Translations under genes and position numbers: made by a program
Shown: positions 24,523 through 36,867 of the stretch, in pieces
Numbering within the stretch: position 1 is the stretch's first letter
How the letters are laid out: each line of letters begins with the position of its first letter
The notes under the pieces: model-generated
What the model saw: only the letters and a program-made list of their open reading frames with translations
Told to the model about the DNA's origin: nothing
Database searches by the model: none
Source: Heliopora coerulea
Lineage: Eukaryota; Cnidaria; Anthozoa; Scleralcyonacea; Helioporidae
Assembly (NCBI GenBank): GCA_030142905.1
Contig: JASJOG010000028.1
Location: 124,001 to 188,000 of the forward strand
Length of the DNA stretch: 64,000 nucleotides
Reading direction: 5' to 3'

Positions 24523-27500
24523 ATGTCAACCAAAGTCAAAACGGAACCAAGTGATGAAGAGTTACCTAAGGACTGGCTGGTGTTCCACTCAAAGAATAAC
24601 AACAAGGTGTATTACTTCAACACTGTGACAAAGAAAACACAGTGGGAACATCCCCTCAATGGCTACCAGACTAATGTTAGTTTCTATTTCTGCTTTTTTC
24701 TTTTACATTGACATTTGTATTTTTAGAGCTGCACCTGGTGCACAAAAAATTGAATAATCAATTGATTTAAATAAAAATTAATTAACCCATTAAGAAGCAA
24801 AGGTCCACTTTGGTATTTTACTCTGGACAACACCAGACAATTTTACTTATCAAAGGGATGAGCCCTGCCCCTTAATAAGTTCATTAAATTTTAAAATTAG
24901 TAAGCCAATAACAATAACTGGATAATTAACATTCAAAAAATACAGCTTGAACCTTGTGGCTTCAAATCTGTAAGATGAACATATGCATAGGAAAGCAAAT
25001 AGATGACATGATAAGTTCCTTTCAGCAACAGTTGCTGTGTTGGAAGAATCAGTTTGATGTTAGACAGGCAGTTGTTGATGATAAAGGGCTGTGCTCTGTT
25101 TATCATGGCAAACAACATCAAACCACTGACCAACATCAGATAACATAAAAACCTTAGATTTTGAAATTATTTGTGTTGTTTAAGTTCATATTGATGAATT
25201 TTTTATTTTATCCACCATATGTCATAAGTCATGATTGGTAATGGTCTACTTCATTAGCCTTTTAGTTTCTTATTTCTTACTTGTAAAGCTGTGTGGCTAA
25301 CATTTTCTGGCTATCTGTGTCAACTAGAACAATTTTGGTGGGACTAGTGATTCAAGGAGATCAAACGTGTAAACAAATAAAGCAATTGTCACTTTTGTTG
25401 ATGTTGTATGAGTTAATTACAGAATAAAGGATTTGGTGTGGTAAAGTCTATTGTTTGGTCGTATATCCACTAAAGCTGAAAAACAAGTACAAGTAAAGCA
25501 ACTCAAACGTCAGGAGATTTTTGTGCCAGACAAACACTTAAAATTTTTAACTTTTAATTTTGAAAATTGACTGCTTATCATCTAAATGATGTCAAAGGTT
25601 AATGGGAAGGGTAGTTGGATCTTGGCTTATATTTTTTTTATTTTGGTTTTTAGAAAAATGGAAAAAAAATTAAATCCAAGAAGTCTAGAAGAAAAGAAAA
25701 AAGTGAAAAAAATACAAACGATTTTCAAGCAAGTCAGAAGAACAAAAAACAAGATAGTCCAACTGATGAGACGAACGTTCCTCAAAGAACGAAATCAGAA
25801 ACACCTTTAGAATCAGCTGAGCCACATTTGAACATAAGAACTGAGGTGCCACGTTATGACAAGAAATTCAATGGAAATATTCAAAGTCTTCCACCAATAA
25901 CTCAACCGAAAAGTCTTGGTAGTTTTAGCGAGGAGAGTGTTTCAGACTCCAGTGACCGCATTGCAGCTTGGCTAGAAGATACCTCAAGGATAAACTTTCA
26001 GGAACACCCTGTTCCTGATGTTAACGACCTAAACACAACGCAAAGTGTCAATAAATCCAAAGCAGCAAAGATTAATTCAACCCCTAAATCAAATATCAAA
26101 TCTTCTAAATTCAAAGAACGTAAAAAGGTAGCTATCTTAGAAAGGGTTAAAAACAGTACAGAGTCTTCGGAAAAGAAAAGAAATAACATCCTCGACCAAT
26201 TGCTGCCGAAGCATGTTTCTCATAAAAGTCATAGCAAAGCTCGATATGCTCCCTATAAATCGGGTGCGGTAAGCTCAGAGGATCAAAAGAAGCCCCGAAA
26301 AGATGAAATGTTTTTGGATCAAAGAACTTCTGTTGCCGAGGAAAGACAAAGGAGAGGTTCAAGAAGTAGCGTAAGATTGGATGGTGGCCAGATTAATCAA
26401 ACAAACCGAAAATCTACTTCAGGACGTGCAGTCCAGGTGAAAAAGAGCGATTTAAGTAAAAACTGGAACTCACATCTGCGCAGCCGTAACACGTCGGTAA
26501 CTAGGAATGATAGGAGTCAACCTCAGCAGTCTATTTTTGTTAGTAATCACGACATTCCTCATGAAGTGAGGATTACTGGCAACGACACTCGTCGGAACAA
26601 TCCTAAAGGTACCCAGTTGAAGTTAAGTGACGATGCTGTCCAGTTTGATGATGCGCTGTCGATGGAAGAGGATGAAGGAGCAAACGTTGCGGTCCCGTCA
26701 TCAGGAAGTGAAGTGGCTGATATGGAGATCGATAATGCGGAAGAATTTGAAAAAGAAATAGTGCAAAAGGTATTAACTTTGTTTCGAGAAAAGCGTTGCC
26801 CGGCAACCATGGTCAGCTGACAACGAGAGGCATTTCAAGTGTCGCAAAACCTTCAAATTTAATTCAGGCGGATTTATTCGAAGCAATTAGATGCGACGAT
26901 ACAGCGTAGAAAAATCGAGTGGGTATTTCGAAAAATGAAAAAAATAAAAAGTGTTATGTATTTACGAACCTTTTTGGATGGTTTCGTTTTATGTTACTAA
27001 TCCTTTAAGGATCAGCGTCCTGTATACAGGACATCAGAACAAAAGAACAAATGGGAAAACAAAGCGAAAACAATGAAAGAATAATGAACAAAAGAAAATG
27101 AGCTCAACCTTTAAAGGTTTAAATTGAACGGTTTCTTTGTGTTTCTTTGTGACCATATTCCCTTGGAGAGTAATAAAAGACGTTTTCGAAAAAAACAATT
27201 ATGTGAATGGTGGCAGAACATAGATTTGCATTCTGAAAAGGAAGCTGTCATTGTCCCAAAGTAGTGACTGTACTATCGCATGGTACCGATAATATTAACG
27301 AACTCTCTTCATTCGATATGTTCGAAATTTTATTTGTCCATCGATTTCCCTTATGGGTACCTTCTTTAAATTTTATATAAATTTCCCAAGACATTTCAAT
27401 TTACCTTTTAGCTAAAGCAAATGAGAAACAATTTAGTGGTGGATCCAAGCAATGTAAGTTATTAATTTAATCAATTTTCCCGTCTTTTGGCCATCTGGTG

Positions 27501-30500
27501 TTGAAGGTCTTTTGGTTTTATTATTTCAAAGAGTACTCGAGAGAATTATGGAATGAACATTGCAAACGACGGTTATGAGGTTAGTTTATTTTTCGCGAAG
27601 TTTAAATTAAGATTAAACTAATGTGAGTAGCATTGTTTTATTTACTTACGTCCTATAGCATTTAATTCCTCATTAAACTTTAGGGCTCAGACAGAAAATG
27701 TCGGGGACCAGAATTGTGCTGTACGGAGCCGCAATGCAGTGTTGTTTTATACTGCGTTGAGTTAAGCTGCGTTACGTAGCTTTGTGTTATGTTGTGCTTA
27801 AGAAATACCAAATGAATTCCCATGTTTGGATACTGTGATCCAAAAACGCGGGATTTTGCGAGACTGGAGAAAACCGTAATTCAAATTTGCTGCTAATCAA
27901 AGGGTCATTATTTGATGATGTGTTGTTCATTTGACCATTGGCTAATGCTCCTTAATGTCATCTCTCACAACCTCAGGGTTCTTTATACATTGTCCTGGAT
28001 ACAAATGTCCTGCTCTCACATTTGAAGTTTGTCGTTGAATTGAAAGACTTTCCCATTCAAGGTATTGTGTGATAGTACAAGTAAGATAGATTTTGAATGA
28101 AACTGACTAAGCCTCGGTTCTGCATAGAAAGGAACGATTCTCTCCTCATTCAAAGCGAGGTCTGTCGAAACATGCCAATGCTCTGAAACAGACTTTATCC
28201 AATAACTTTGGTCAAAGGCGAGGGTGAAACTTGATCATGTAGTTGGATGTTATGCTTGCTCCTTCACACTAGCCGGTCAACCATTTGTCAGTTAAGGGAT
28301 GTGTGTCTGATTGCTGTTTTGTACGGCAGGCAAAGTTAAGGTTATTCAGTTCTTCTGAAGAGGAAGTATTAGGGATTTGGTTAACAAGGCTTCTAGAGAT
28401 AATTATCATGCTGCCAAGCTTTAGTTTCAGGAGCTCTCGTTGGAACAGTTCAAATACTTGAGAGAACTGGAGGTAACTCGATGTGGGTGCTAAAGAGCCT
28501 GAAACGTCGTTCAAGACAGTGTCTTGGTTACACGTGCGGTATGCGATAACGTTTCATTAAAGTGTGTGTTTTAATATTAACAGGAGTTGGACGACCAATC
28601 TTGGTAATACCATGGGTGGTCATACAGGAGTTAGATTCCCTAAAGGTTGGTAGAACCTGTAGTTTAAACCAGTTCACTGGGTCAGGTTACTTAGCAGAGA
28701 ACTGGGTCCATAACACTGAGAACAAGAGATATTTCATTTCTACTACGCTTAGGCGTGCCCCAGTGCAACAAATCACGAGTTATTAAAGATCAGCTTATAG
28801 GGCCGTTCGTTCAAAGGACGATAAGCCATAATAAAGGATTGCCAGTATGTAATAAATGGTTTAAGCTCGAGAGAATCGGTACCTGTTGGTGAACGTTGAT
28901 CATGAAAGTTAAAGTAGCCTTGAGAAAGACTGTTTTGTGGTCTTTGTTTGACTGACGTTTCGAAGGCCTGAGCGGTGATCATCTTCAGAGTCTTCATTCC
29001 AACACCACAAACAGTCTTCCTCAAGGATACTCTAACCCTGTCGATCAACTTTTGCCAACGATTACCAGCTAATTTATTGTTTCAGTTCCGTATACTTTGG
29101 CACATCAGTCGTGTTCTATTCAAATATTCTGTGGTAGAGTGCTCAAAATTTGTCAAGAAAATTTTCCCAAATACATAGTTGGGCTTGTCGACCCTTGAAA
29201 AAGCCGAGCCCGGAATAACACTTCGCCAGTTATTTTAGGTCCTCGTAAACTCATGCTGCACTATTTAATTTGCTCAAAATTTTCGCGAATCTTGTAGATT
29301 TCGAATTAGAAAATGAAAGTTCAGCAAAATTGACACGTGTGATTTGTACCGTAATTACTGGTGGTAGTTTCGGGTGCTATGCTATAATAGTTTTATGAAA
29401 TTCCCTTGCAGCTGAACAACTACTCGGCGGATTAACACATCTACACCTAATGATTCACCGACATTATATTCGACTCATTTCACCGCACAAAGTTTAAAAT
29501 ACTTAGTTTAAAGTGCGCGTCATGCTATTTAATGAATTGAATCAACATGAATTATACCGAGTTTGTAATAATGGTTGTCTCTTATTGCTGTCTTTCAAGG
29601 ATAGCAAGCGAAGAACGCATCAATCTCATTCAGCTGATTCCAACGACGTGGAAGAAAGAGTGGATATGTTGGCTAGAGTTGCTATCAAGTTTTTAAATGG
29701 CTGCTTCCAGAAATCTGACCCTCGCGTTCGAGGGCAAACAGTTGATGAGGTGTCGTGTTTTATTTTCATGTTTTGCGTTGTGTGGTCTGACAATCATAAA
29801 AATGCATGAATTATTCGAATTTATTATATGGCTGTGGCAGTCCCAGTATGGAAATCTTGCAATTTGATTGGTTCATAAGCGGTCGGATATTTCCCGTTTT
29901 GCCCGCTCAGTCGACGGAAATTTAAAAAAGCCTTGCTTGTGTCGAATAAAAATTAAAATTTTTGACAATGTGTGAAGTGAAAATGTATCACGAACAATCA
30001 AAAAAGGAAAACCAACCATGTCGAGTGAAATTAGTAAAGAAATTCTTTATGAAATGACGACAGAATTGCGAGTCTTTATTTGACGTTTTGTACCTTTGCA
30101 CTTGTCAATTATATGTCAGTAAAGTCATAATAAATCATTGACTGGCCTAGCTTGTTCGGTCTATATTCGTGAAATGTCAGACCTCTGTTTCACAAGTACA
30201 GACCTCACGCTAGGTCAGTAAGTAGTAAATATTTTACTGATTAAAATCCGTTCTAGTCCCGCTTTGTTGAAAAATAAACGGCGAGTTTCAATTCATCTAC
30301 AGGCAGCAGAGCACGTCGGAAATCTTAAAGAAGAATCTAATGACGACAGGATATTGCAGTGCTGCCTTTTATTTCAAGAGCGAGGTAAGAAGGAAGAAGA
30401 ACGAGCTTCTCGTGTTATTGTATTTATTTCTCCAAGTTTGTTGTCACTATAAACCCCCACCTGGTAGCCTACCAGGTTCCACCAGCACCCTGTAACACTG

Positions 30501-33500
30501 GACCCGTGAGAGGTGGCCTTTACTGGACCTCTAGGGAGAACAGCTCAGGTAGCTGATGGGGTTATCCAGTATAAATAAAGGCACTTTAGCTTTACCCAAT
30601 CACGAAACAGACTATTTATGCATATCATATTTTATATAATTTAACTTGCGTTGAAAACATTAGAAAGCATTTACTTTTGACTCAGGTAACTGTAACAGCA
30701 GTAATTCAGTCCCGCAGTAAGTCATGCCTTCCGGGGGAGATATCCCCCATCCGAATTTTTTAAGATGGATCGGCCACTGCATCCTCCTGGGAGAAAACCC
30801 TGTCATTCGCTATCCTACTGAATTTCATATTTTTCCAATTTAATCTTTTCCCTAGCTCGGAGTGGAAACTGTGTTTTATTTTCGAACGATAGGAACTTAT
30901 GTAACAAAGCTTTGGTCAATGGAATCAAAGCATTTAATCATCAGGTTAGAATACGTTTTGTTTTTTCGTGACTGATGTATTGGGTTTTTAAAATTTTGCG
31001 TTTGCAATATCCTTCTCTGTTGTAAGTTCTTTAATCTGCTTTAGTACGACAGTTTCGTCTGGCACGAAAAACTTACCAATTTTACCGTTTTCATTGCCCC
31101 GATCGTCACTGAAAAGGATTAATTTTTTTAGTTCCTATTTCTAGTAAATTTGAAAGGTGTACTCATTCAAATGCATTCTTTATTAGAGGTTAATTTCTTG
31201 ACAACGGGGTCCATTTCAGTTTTAAAAATTTTTCTTTTGCAGTGTCCTGCACTGCATTACTTTAAGTAAATTCGTTAACCTTTTCCGGTCCGTACCCGAT
31301 TTTTTAATTTTACTCTGGCTAACGCTGGACGATTTTACTGGTCAAGGGGATACGTCTCGGACAGGAAAGAGTTAATCTATTTTAGTACAACAATTTTCTC
31401 TGACTTGTTTGACTTGGCAAACTTACTGATTTCAACATTTCATCCCCCCGATCATCACTGAAAAGGATTTGTTTTTTACTTCCCGTTTGTATCAGATTTC
31501 TACAGTATACTCAGATTTTGACTGTACTCTTTACTAGAGATTAATTCCTGGACTACGAGATTTATTTCAATGTGGAGCTATTGTCCAACAAGCTTATTTT
31601 GATGGTAAGAGAATTTCGTTGAATGTTCTCGTAAATGTGATAAGATTTGTTCGCCTACATTAGCTTGGCTTCTACAGGACTTAAACCGTTCTCGCGACTC
31701 ATGCGATAAAGTATTAACTGGAATAATTATTAACTGTTGATTGTTTAGATAGCGATGCTGAGTTTTATTTCACCCCGAATCAGATTAGCCAATGAATCAG
31801 CACAGCTCTGTCCCACTCGTGATTGCAATTGTATGATGTCCTTACTTTATTCCATCTTTTGCTTTCCTTTCTTTTTCCTTTAATTTTAATTTATTGGTCA
31901 GTGACGATACTTTTGTTTTTTTCGTATTAACATTCAACAAGAAGCTAATGCTATCTAGTTGCGTCCTTTTTATTTAAGATAAGCAGCATACAGTACGGAG
32001 CAGTACTACACTTTGTCGACTAACTTTGAACAACAATCCATAAATTGTTGTCTTTAGAGTACAAAAGCCAGCTGAGAGTGCAAGAAGAGTTGGCGTGGCG
32101 AAGAGAGAAGGTGTGTAACATGGTGGTGGTGATCCACAAATTTCTGGTTAAATCAAAAGTCGTCGAAAACGTTACCGGAACTTTAAGTAATTCTCTTTGT
32201 TAATCTTTTATGTGATTTTTCTTTTTGATGTGTCCTTTTTTATGTGTGTGTGTTGGCAGGCTGATGAGATCCTATGTGAATTGCAAATCATTCTCCGGGA
32301 GGGATTATCGTTCATTATTGAAACGGAAATGAAAGAGGCTTATGATGACATATGGTGAGCAGTATTGATCACAAAATTTTTCTTTTAACTGATCTGACAA
32401 AAAATCGTTTGACCTGTCATGAATGGTCAGCTCACAGCATTCCATTGGCCATCAGAATGTTAGGGATTCTTTAAACCTATGCAACGTTTGCTCTTCATCT
32501 GAATTCTTATTTTGCATTTCATTAGTTGGCATTTCATATATGCCAGACATTCACAGGTCCGATATCAACAGGAGCTCAGGAAATTTAATGGGTTCTGATT
32601 GACGAATTTTAACACTGGACTGCTTAATTTACGACTTGTTATAATTAATCTAGCCACAAATGGTTTTTGACTTATATTGCTAGGCCGAATGTTGTGTTGA
32701 TAAAACCTCCATGGACTTTGATTGACGTGCTACAACTGTTGGAAAAGTAAGTGCTTGTGATTTTCAATATGCTAACAATCAACATTACAGGCACCTGCGG
32801 TAATATAACTCGGAGCTGCCGTAACAGGCTGCCTTCCCTTCCTTTTTTTGGTTAAGGAGATTTAATTTTAATAATAGGTTGAACATAGCCATGTTTTTGG
32901 GCTGTTATTGTTTTTCTTTCCGTAGACATTGGATAGCTGTGTTTGGTCACGTCTTAAAGCGAAACCAAAAAACCGTGGTTGAGGAATTGAAAAAGAAATT
33001 CGATGACAGAAAAGGTGACTAATGATTGTCAAAATCTTACAAAAGTAAACCTTTATGTAGCACATCCTAAAAGTGAGATATGAAAAGGTGAACCGAGTAG
33101 GTAGTAGTATGAACACCAAATAACAAGCGAAAGCTGAAACGAAACTGCCAAATGAAAACAAAGGAACGAAAGCCCGAATCTCGTGCCCAGGTCCATTTGT
33201 AAGAAGCCCGGCCAAGATGGATCAAATTTCAAAACGAGGGACGTAAAAGGTCGAGGTAAAATTCTGATAAAAATGAACTGTATTTTGCTTATATTTCAGC
33301 ATCAACTTCTAGAAAGGGGCTGGTCCGATTCAAAAAAAAATAGAAAAATTCTTATTTTTACCCAACCTAAGCCATTGGCCATTTGAATTCTCCACAATGA
33401 TTTTTCACCATCTTGACCCAGCACCTTATAAAAGCCCCAAGTTTGAGGTCACAAGAGCACTACTGGTCTTTATCTTCATAAAATTAAATTGCATCTCAAG

Positions 33501-36500
33501 TATAAGGCAAAAGCCATCGTGTTGAACATATGCAGGGCGTGAGCAATAGCTACGAAAGTGTGCCAAACTGCTCGAAAACGAATGAATGTATTAAAGAAAG
33601 AAATCTTTGAATTATCCTCCCAATGGAAATGTACAGATCATGGGACAGCAACGCATCAATGTCCTTATTCATTATTCATCTTTTTCCTATACTCAAGCTT
33701 ATTTCTTTGGCCAAATGTCCTCTGATTATCTTCCTTATATTTAGGTTCACCAAGCTCTCTAGTTTTTTCCTTGGAAGTCTTACAGCTGGGATCAGAGCTT
33801 TTCCAGTCGTTTGGTGCTCACTCCAAGTGAGTCTAATTATTAACAATATTGTAATATCCAGGCTTAGTAGTGTAAACAGGAAAGAATTTGAGCTAACCCA
33901 AACGATGTTTCCCCTTTATTTCTCTCCGTTGTCCATTTTCTTTTAGTTATAACAATGCTATCCCCAAATGTCTTGCCGCAGTGAACGTCCTGATTCAAAA
34001 GTGTCAACAGTATCAATATAATTGTCTCACTGACGTGCAGTCAAATCCGAACATCCAACCCAGATGTCTTACTCTAGGTCCTGAAGTTGATCAGACCTCA
34101 GATGGAAACCTGGTAAGTATGAAAAAGCCAGACGCCCTGAGAGACAAGGATGAAGCAACCTGTCCTCGGACCATCCACTCCTGGGGAATTTGTCAAGATA
34201 TTTCTATCAAGCTTTGAAAGTGAAACAAGTCTATAACACTGCCGTTGTATTGAAGTGATTTTGGTCAAATTCGTAACTCCGCCGCTTAATTTGTAATCAT
34301 AGAGTCTCGACCAGCTCCTTGCTTCGCCTGGTTTTCCATATTAAAATGCCTACCTATTCAATTTCCGGAGTTTAAGAAACACTTCATCAAAGTAAGTTTG
34401 AACGGTAATTAGGAGCCATTTTGAAACTACTTTCGTGCAACAGCAACCTACGGATTACTTTTGTAAGTTATATTTTTGATACCAAAATCACTTTTCATTC
34501 TCTTCAAAAATATTCACGTACAATTTTGAGGATCAAATCTGCATCCTTCCTTTTAATGATAAGCTCTGTGGATCCACCTTAACTGAACTTTAAAAACATC
34601 ACGACAAAGGCTTAAGAAGGCTAAAGGGTTTAAAAAGAGTGTAGAACCAAACGTTTTCAATTGTTTAGTCATCTTCAGGGTCATGGAGTGTGGTTATGGG
34701 ATGACTTAGTAGTCGAAAACGTTTAGTTGTAAATTCTTTTTAAACCTTCTAGGCTTCTTAAACCTTTGTATAAATGTTTTATAACAGATAGCGAACGTTA
34801 TGTCACTCATAACATACTTTGTTAGAGCCCTAAAACAGTTGAAGAACAGGATGGAATTGTAAGAAGCAACTCTACGCTACCTCATGAAGAAGTTATGGGT
34901 ACGTTTAACCTTATCTGGACTGCTGTGACACAGTTTAGGTAAGCTACAAATGTCGTCCTTAGTGTCATGTTTATGTCTCTGTGACGTTTACCCGAACTGG
35001 CAAGGATTGAGCTTCATTTACGGAAAAAGGATCATTCCATGCGCATTTATATACTATTTTTGTCTTCGTATGTAGCACCCAAATTTTTAATGCACTCGGG
35101 TATCCAAATTCTATTCCTCATGAACTGGTTCAAGATTTACCAAAACCTTCGAAAGAAGAAGCCGTCCAATTTCTTGGTGTTCTATGTCCGCGACTTATAA
35201 ATCTTGTTAATTCGATACAGAAGTAAGTTTTTTGACAAAATTTCTGTTTCCAATTTTACCATGCCAATTCAACGGCTCCTATTATTTATTAAATCTTCCT
35301 GAATATATCTTAGTATGGCCATGCAGATTTCCTTATTTGTACTTGAAAGCAAATTGTATTTGATAGTAAGTGATGGTTATTTTTTGGTGTGTACGTTGGG
35401 TTTGGTGGTCGTATAAGATGCTTCATTTGGCATTACAATACTTATTAATAATCCACGGGAAAAACACAAGAGAAATTAGCTCCCAATTAGTATGCTGTAA
35501 GTCGGACACAAAATCGTCCTGATGATTGTATCTTTTTACTTCGAATCTTTAGGTTAAAATTTCCTGAAACTTTAAGAAAAAAACAAAAAAAATAAAAAAA
35601 CAAACAAAACCTGGTACATGGTGCATTTTTAGGTCATAGGTGGTCGTGTACGTGGCCTTACATGGTCTCGCAAGTTCTTTTTTACTTCCCCTTTTTTGGC
35701 TATTCCTGTTCAATTCAGTGGTTTTATTAGAAAGCCAAGCACACTGGTTAGGATTCCTCCGATTCTTCTTAGTAGATCGGCGACCTTGTGGTATACGTTT
35801 ACGTCCCCAACAATCGGGGTCTGAAAAAAATCCCCGATTGTTTCGGCTACTGAGCTTTCAACTCTGTGAACCCGGACCATCATCAGAGAAGTAATCGCAA
35901 GCGTTCATTAATTACAGTGCAACTAGTTTTGAGATATTTTACGTAGCTTTTTTCAGCTTTACATGAGTATTATCACACACAAAAACGTAATGAAAGAAAT
36001 ATTTCTGCATATGGTTAACGAAGCAATGTGGCTTAAACACTCATTTTCTGGTGCCATTGTTCTCTTATCTTTATCATTTTCTTTGCGTTAGTGTCTTGAG
36101 AGATCCTTGGGAAAAAGTATCACGAAATAACAGTTTGTTTGTCCAGCTTGAACAAGCCGTAGCTGTATTTCTGAAAGAGGTAATTATCGTGAAAAATTCA
36201 TGTTATTCTGGAAAGGAACTGGAGACTAAAGTAAGGTAACCGGATAGTCGCCACCATAAACGTGAAAACCTTCTCATTAACGGCATTCTTTACTGGGTTA
36301 AACCATAAACCACCGGAAAACATTCACATTTATTATCCACCTGCAAGTTCTGAGTAAAGCCTGTTACTTGGGAAAGGTTCAGGATTCGCATGACCACATT
36401 TCACTAATCAACCTTCATGTCGATTTTACCAACCGACAAGTTAATATTAAACTTCATCTACCAAGGTGGGCCTTTATTCGTGCTAACACAATTTAGTTTT

Positions 36501-36867
36501 ATCCAGTGAAGGGAGGTGCCTTGCAGATATGTCACGTGAGACAAGTTAACTTCTTTCTTTCATTGCAGGTTCTGTCTCGTGACAACTGTGCCTCTCCTGA
36601 GAAACTCTTCCGCTTTTGTCAGGATGCTTCTATGAGGTAAGGATTTCAACGCATGCGAATCTTGCTCTAAACTTTTGATGTTTCTCTGGGCGAGCATGGA
36701 TAAAAACCTTAGATGCAAAGTTTGAGAAGTTAGGGTGTATCTTTGCACCTCGCCATCTAGTTCAGATTACTTTTTATGCAGTTTACAAGCCGATTTGCGC
36801 GATTGATTTTCACAGTCAACTGGCGAATACTAAACAATACAGCTCATCAGATGTTTGTGGAAGTTGA
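24523..36867 (+). CDS. SWT1: SWT1 RNA endoribonuclease homologue with N-terminal WW domain
   Basis: Coding exons: 24523-24675, 25654-26769, 27977-28061, 28584-28645, 29600-29749, 30303-30384, 30856-30944, 32060-32110, 32260-32354, 32684-32746, 32926-33014, 33745-33826, 33947-34112, 34826-34938, 35076-35222, 36092-36179, 36569-36636, and probably 36816-36867. All phases match; total 917 codons with stop, close to human SWT1. SWT1 is a nuclear PIN-domain endonuclease in mRNP quality control. PIN landmarks are VLDTNVLLSHLKF, VIPWVVIQELD, NDDRILQCC and SNDRNLCNKAL, so the catalytic acidic residues are present. The C-terminal half keeps LIKPPWTLIDVLQLLEKHWIA. Exon 1 encodes a WW domain (W18, YYF 30-32, W41, P44) plus a VKTE sumoylation-like site. 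Exon 2 (372 codons) is disordered and basic. The last small exon is the least certain; the acceptor at 32059 was chosen to keep frame. Confidence 0.9.
24783..24895. repeat. Dispersed ~100-bp repeat with TTAACCCATTAAG-type ends, copy 1
   Basis: Contains TTTTACTCTGG, CCAGACAATTTTACT and TCAAAGGGATGAG blocks shared, with mismatches, with 31273-31375 and 44873-44962. Its ends are roughly inverted (TAACCCATTAAG versus CTTAATAAGTT). A small foldback repeat in SWT1 intron 1. Confidence 0.6.
27000..27960. other. SWT1 intron 2, no other feature
   Basis: AT-rich intron between the long disordered exon and the first PIN exon. Nothing recognised. Confidence 0.6.
28950..28992 (-). ncRNA. Hammerhead-like motif in SWT1 intron 4 (minus strand)
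   Basis: On the minus strand: GACT, core CTGAAGA, a weak stem II region, GAA, palindromic ACGT, C, then AGTC pairing with the first GACT. Core bases and stem I are intact; stem II does not pair well, so it is probably inactive. A related sequence lies at 36900-36945. Confidence 0.45.
29830..30240. repeat. Dispersed repeat with GGTCTGTAC/GTACAGACC-type words
   Basis: TTCGGTCTATATTCGTG, TCAGACCTCTG, AGTACAGACCTCACGC and AAGTAGTAAATATTTTACTG blocks recur in order in 46320-46490. Probably an old non-autonomous element in SWT1 intron 5. Confidence 0.5.
31273..31375. repeat. Dispersed ~100-bp foldback repeat, copy 2
   Basis: Shares TTTTACTCTGGCTAACG and GACGATTTTACTGGTCAAGG with 44873-44962 and 24783-24895. 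Lies in SWT1 intron 7. Confidence 0.6.
34601..34770. mobile_element. Inverted-repeat element with decayed hammerhead core, SWT1 intron
   Basis: The left arm (about 34601-34675) and right arm (about 34690-34766) are imperfect reverse complements. The apex holds GATGACTTAGTAGTCGAAAACG on plus and CCTGAAGATGACTAAACAA on minus, recalling the hammerhead core of the element at 13629-13801. Both cores carry changes, so ribozyme activity is unlikely. Confidence 0.45.
35828..35892 (-). ncRNA. Hammerhead-like remnant in SWT1 intron 15 (minus strand)
   Basis: Minus-strand CTGATGA, then a poorly pairing stem II, GAA, palindromic AGCT, C and AGTAGCC. Stem I is displaced on the 5' side. Resembles a decayed PLE-type hammerhead. 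Confidence 0.3.
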
